6,316 nt of DNA from an uncultured Bacteroidales bacterium (lineage in GTDB: Bacteria; Bacteroidota; Bacteroidia; Bacteroidales; Lentimicrobiaceae). Shown here in pieces: positions 5,046 to 6,316 of this stretch; the stretch's first letter is position 1, and each line of letters opens with the position of its first letter. Below the pieces are notes generated by a model that was not told where the DNA came from, did no database searches, and was given only the letters and a program-made list of their open reading frames with translations. The position numbers and the translations under genes were made by a program. Location: contig CALMDN010000093.1 of NCBI GenBank assembly GCA_937864935.1, positions 1-6,316 of the forward strand, given 5' to 3'.

Positions 5046-6316
5046 TCGATTGCGATGGTCTTGTAGTGATCGTATTTTTCAAGAACCTCAGCAACAAATC
5101 GCTGTGTCTCACGTCCGCTGACCTTCCCATGTTTTACTACCGGATCGTTGTAGTGCTCGGGTTGTGATTTGGCGAGCAGGCAATACTCAACATTGTTGTC
5201 CCATACCTGTGGGTTCTTGCCCAGTTTTTCAGCAAGGCTGATGGCGTCCATCACATGGGCCTGACCTATGTTGTAGGCAGCCAGTACAAATTTCTTTCTT
5301 TCCACAGGATCGGGTATATGAGCCCTGAACATATTATCGAGGTACTTGATCAGTTTTACGCCTGCAGCAATTTGCTCGTCGGGGCTTGATCCTTCGTGAG
5401 CACCGAAACGACGGGCCGTTGAAGGCATCAGCTGCATCAGTCCGAAAGCTCCCACTCTCGATTTAACATCGGTGCGGAATTTCGATTCCTTGTAAATCAG
5501 TGCCGACAGCAAACGCCAGTCCCAGCCAATGGTCGTACTCATCTGTTTAACCACTTCATCGTAGTCGGAGATGGATTTGTTCCTTACCGGCATTCCGAGT
5601 GCCAGATGTACGAAGCGGGGATTTTCATAATACCTGCTGTAGAGGTAGGCCACTTCCCGTTTGGTTTTACCATCGGTCAGCCACTGGTTAACCGATTCAC
5701 GAAGGTTGACAGAACCTTTCCTTACTGCCCAGGCAATTCCGGTTTCAGGACTGGCAACCGTTCTCACATCAAGGTCTTTGTAGATCAATGAATAGGCTCC
5801 TGCCGTGCTTTCAAATGCCAGGGTGTAACTGGTTTCTCCGGTAGCAACCGATTCAATCAGTTTGGATACATTCTGATGCGAATTCGTAATAACATCAAAA
5901 TTCTGATCCGTAGCATTCTGAATATCAGAAAGATAATACTGTTTCCTTGTGAGAGCCGACAAGGTGATGGTTTTTCCGCTCAGTTGTTTGAGATCGGTGA
6001 CCATGGCAGCATCTACCTTTTTCATGTCGCGCATCTTACGCCAGTTAGCAGGTTTTCTCTGCACAAGCACCTGTCGGGTTTCATAAAGTGCTGCGGTCTG
6101 TTCCACCGCATAGCGGCGATCGGTAAGCGGTGGCAATTCCATGGCTACGATATCCACCCTGCGCTGCTGAAGGTATTGCAATGCTTTGTGATAATCGGGT
6201 TCAATCACCACTTCAAGTTCAACACCGAGGCTATTGGCATATTTTTTCAGCAATTCATACTGAAAACCCCTGTATTCACCTTTGTGTTCAAAATAATTAA
6301 AGGGGCTATCGTCGGT
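5042..6316 (-). CDS. MltF-type membrane-bound lytic murein transglycosylase, 5' end outside the window
   Basis: MltF-type enzymes cleave the MurNAc-GlcNAc bond of peptidoglycan in the periplasm, leaving 1,6-anhydro ends, and carry an extra substrate-binding-like domain thought to be regulatory. The frame stays open to the window edge. The visible part is 424 residues, starting TDDSPFNYFEHKGEYRGFQYEL, and lacks the signal peptide and first strand. A TTG at 6253 is not the true start, because the 21 residues before it already match the SBP_bac_3 fold. Residues 1 to about 215 form this solute-binding-like domain. Residues about 255-385 are an SLT catalytic domain with the catalytic Glu277 in IYKESKF, GLMQLMP at 292-298 and AAYNIG at 346-351. 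The gene is intact at its 3' end, where its stop overlaps the epimerase stop. I leave the symbol blank because orthology to E. coli mltF is not shown. Confidence 0.92.
   Translation of the reverse strand, partial: TDDSPFNYFEHKGEYRGFQYELLKKYANSLGVELEVVIEPDYHKALQYLQQRRVDIVAMELPPLTDRRYAVEQTAALYETRQVLVQRKPANWRKMRDMKKVDAAMVTDLKQLSGKTITLSALTRKQYYLSDIQNATDQNFDVITNSHQNVSKLIESVATGETSYTLAFESTAGAYSLIYKDLDVRTVASPETGIAWAVRKGSVNLRESVNQWLTDGKTKREVAYLYSRYYENPRFVHLALGMPVRNKSISDYDEVVKQMSTTIGWDWRLLSALIYKESKFRTDVKSRVGAFGLMQLMPSTARRFGAHEGSSPDEQIAAGVKLIKYLDNMFRAHIPDPVERKKFVLAAYNIGQAHVMDAISLAEKLGKNPQVWDNNVEYCLLAKSQPEHYNDPVVKHGKVSGRETQRFVAEVLEKYDHYKTIAID

Noticed and set aside
5042..6253. Complete transglycosylase gene starting at the TTG at 6253
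   Set aside because: The reading frame continues to the window edge with residues that fit the substrate-binding domain, so the gene is truncated by the window and does not start there.
1..6316. CRISPR array, defence island, prophage or biosynthetic cluster
   Set aside because: There are no regularly spaced repeats, integrase, transposase, toxin-antitoxin pair or clustered enzymes; the repeats present occur in only two or three copies each.

Overview
The window looks like chromosomal DNA from a member of the Bacteroidota, probably an environmental Bacteroidales-like lineage. Three things point there: a protein with a C-terminal type IX secretion (T9SS) sorting domain, a promoter of the Bacteroidota form (TTTG, 20-nt spacer, TAnnTTTG) in front of tyrS, and intergenic repeats of kinds I associate with these genomes. 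None of the visible starts shows a clear Shine-Dalgarno sequence, which also fits the phylum.

Layout. Positions 1-55 may hold the last codons of an upstream plus-strand gene. purN (170-733, +) encodes GAR transformylase of purine synthesis. It converges on tyrS (884-2173, -), the tyrosyl-tRNA synthetase. The 150-bp gap between them is filled by two repeat structures that run right up to both stop codons. Positions 2174-3004 are an AT-rich gene-free stretch between divergent genes; it holds the tyrS promoter and a 146-bp nested palindromic element (2588-2733). Next come a secreted cysteine-rich T9SS cargo protein of unknown function (3005-3871, +), a short intergenic region with a hairpin and a 14-bp tandem repeat, and an extended SDR / NAD-dependent epimerase-like protein (4014-5045, +). 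A lytic transglycosylase of the MltF type (5042-6316, -) is cut at its 5' end by the window edge. The last two genes converge and share the bases TTAA as both stop codons.

The genes do not form a pathway or an operon. Four are housekeeping-type genes (purine synthesis, translation, an oxidoreductase, cell-wall turnover) in mixed orientation. The T9SS protein and the AT-rich DNA before it are the accessory part: one sampled 60-base line inside that gene has 21 G+C, against 34 in one line of the epimerase gene. I found no RNA gene, CRISPR array, transposase, defence gene or biosynthetic cluster, and no convincing new multi-gene system. The items most worth a second look are the nested palindromic element, the cysteine-rich secreted protein, and the promoter arrangements that imply near-leaderless and leaderless mRNAs.
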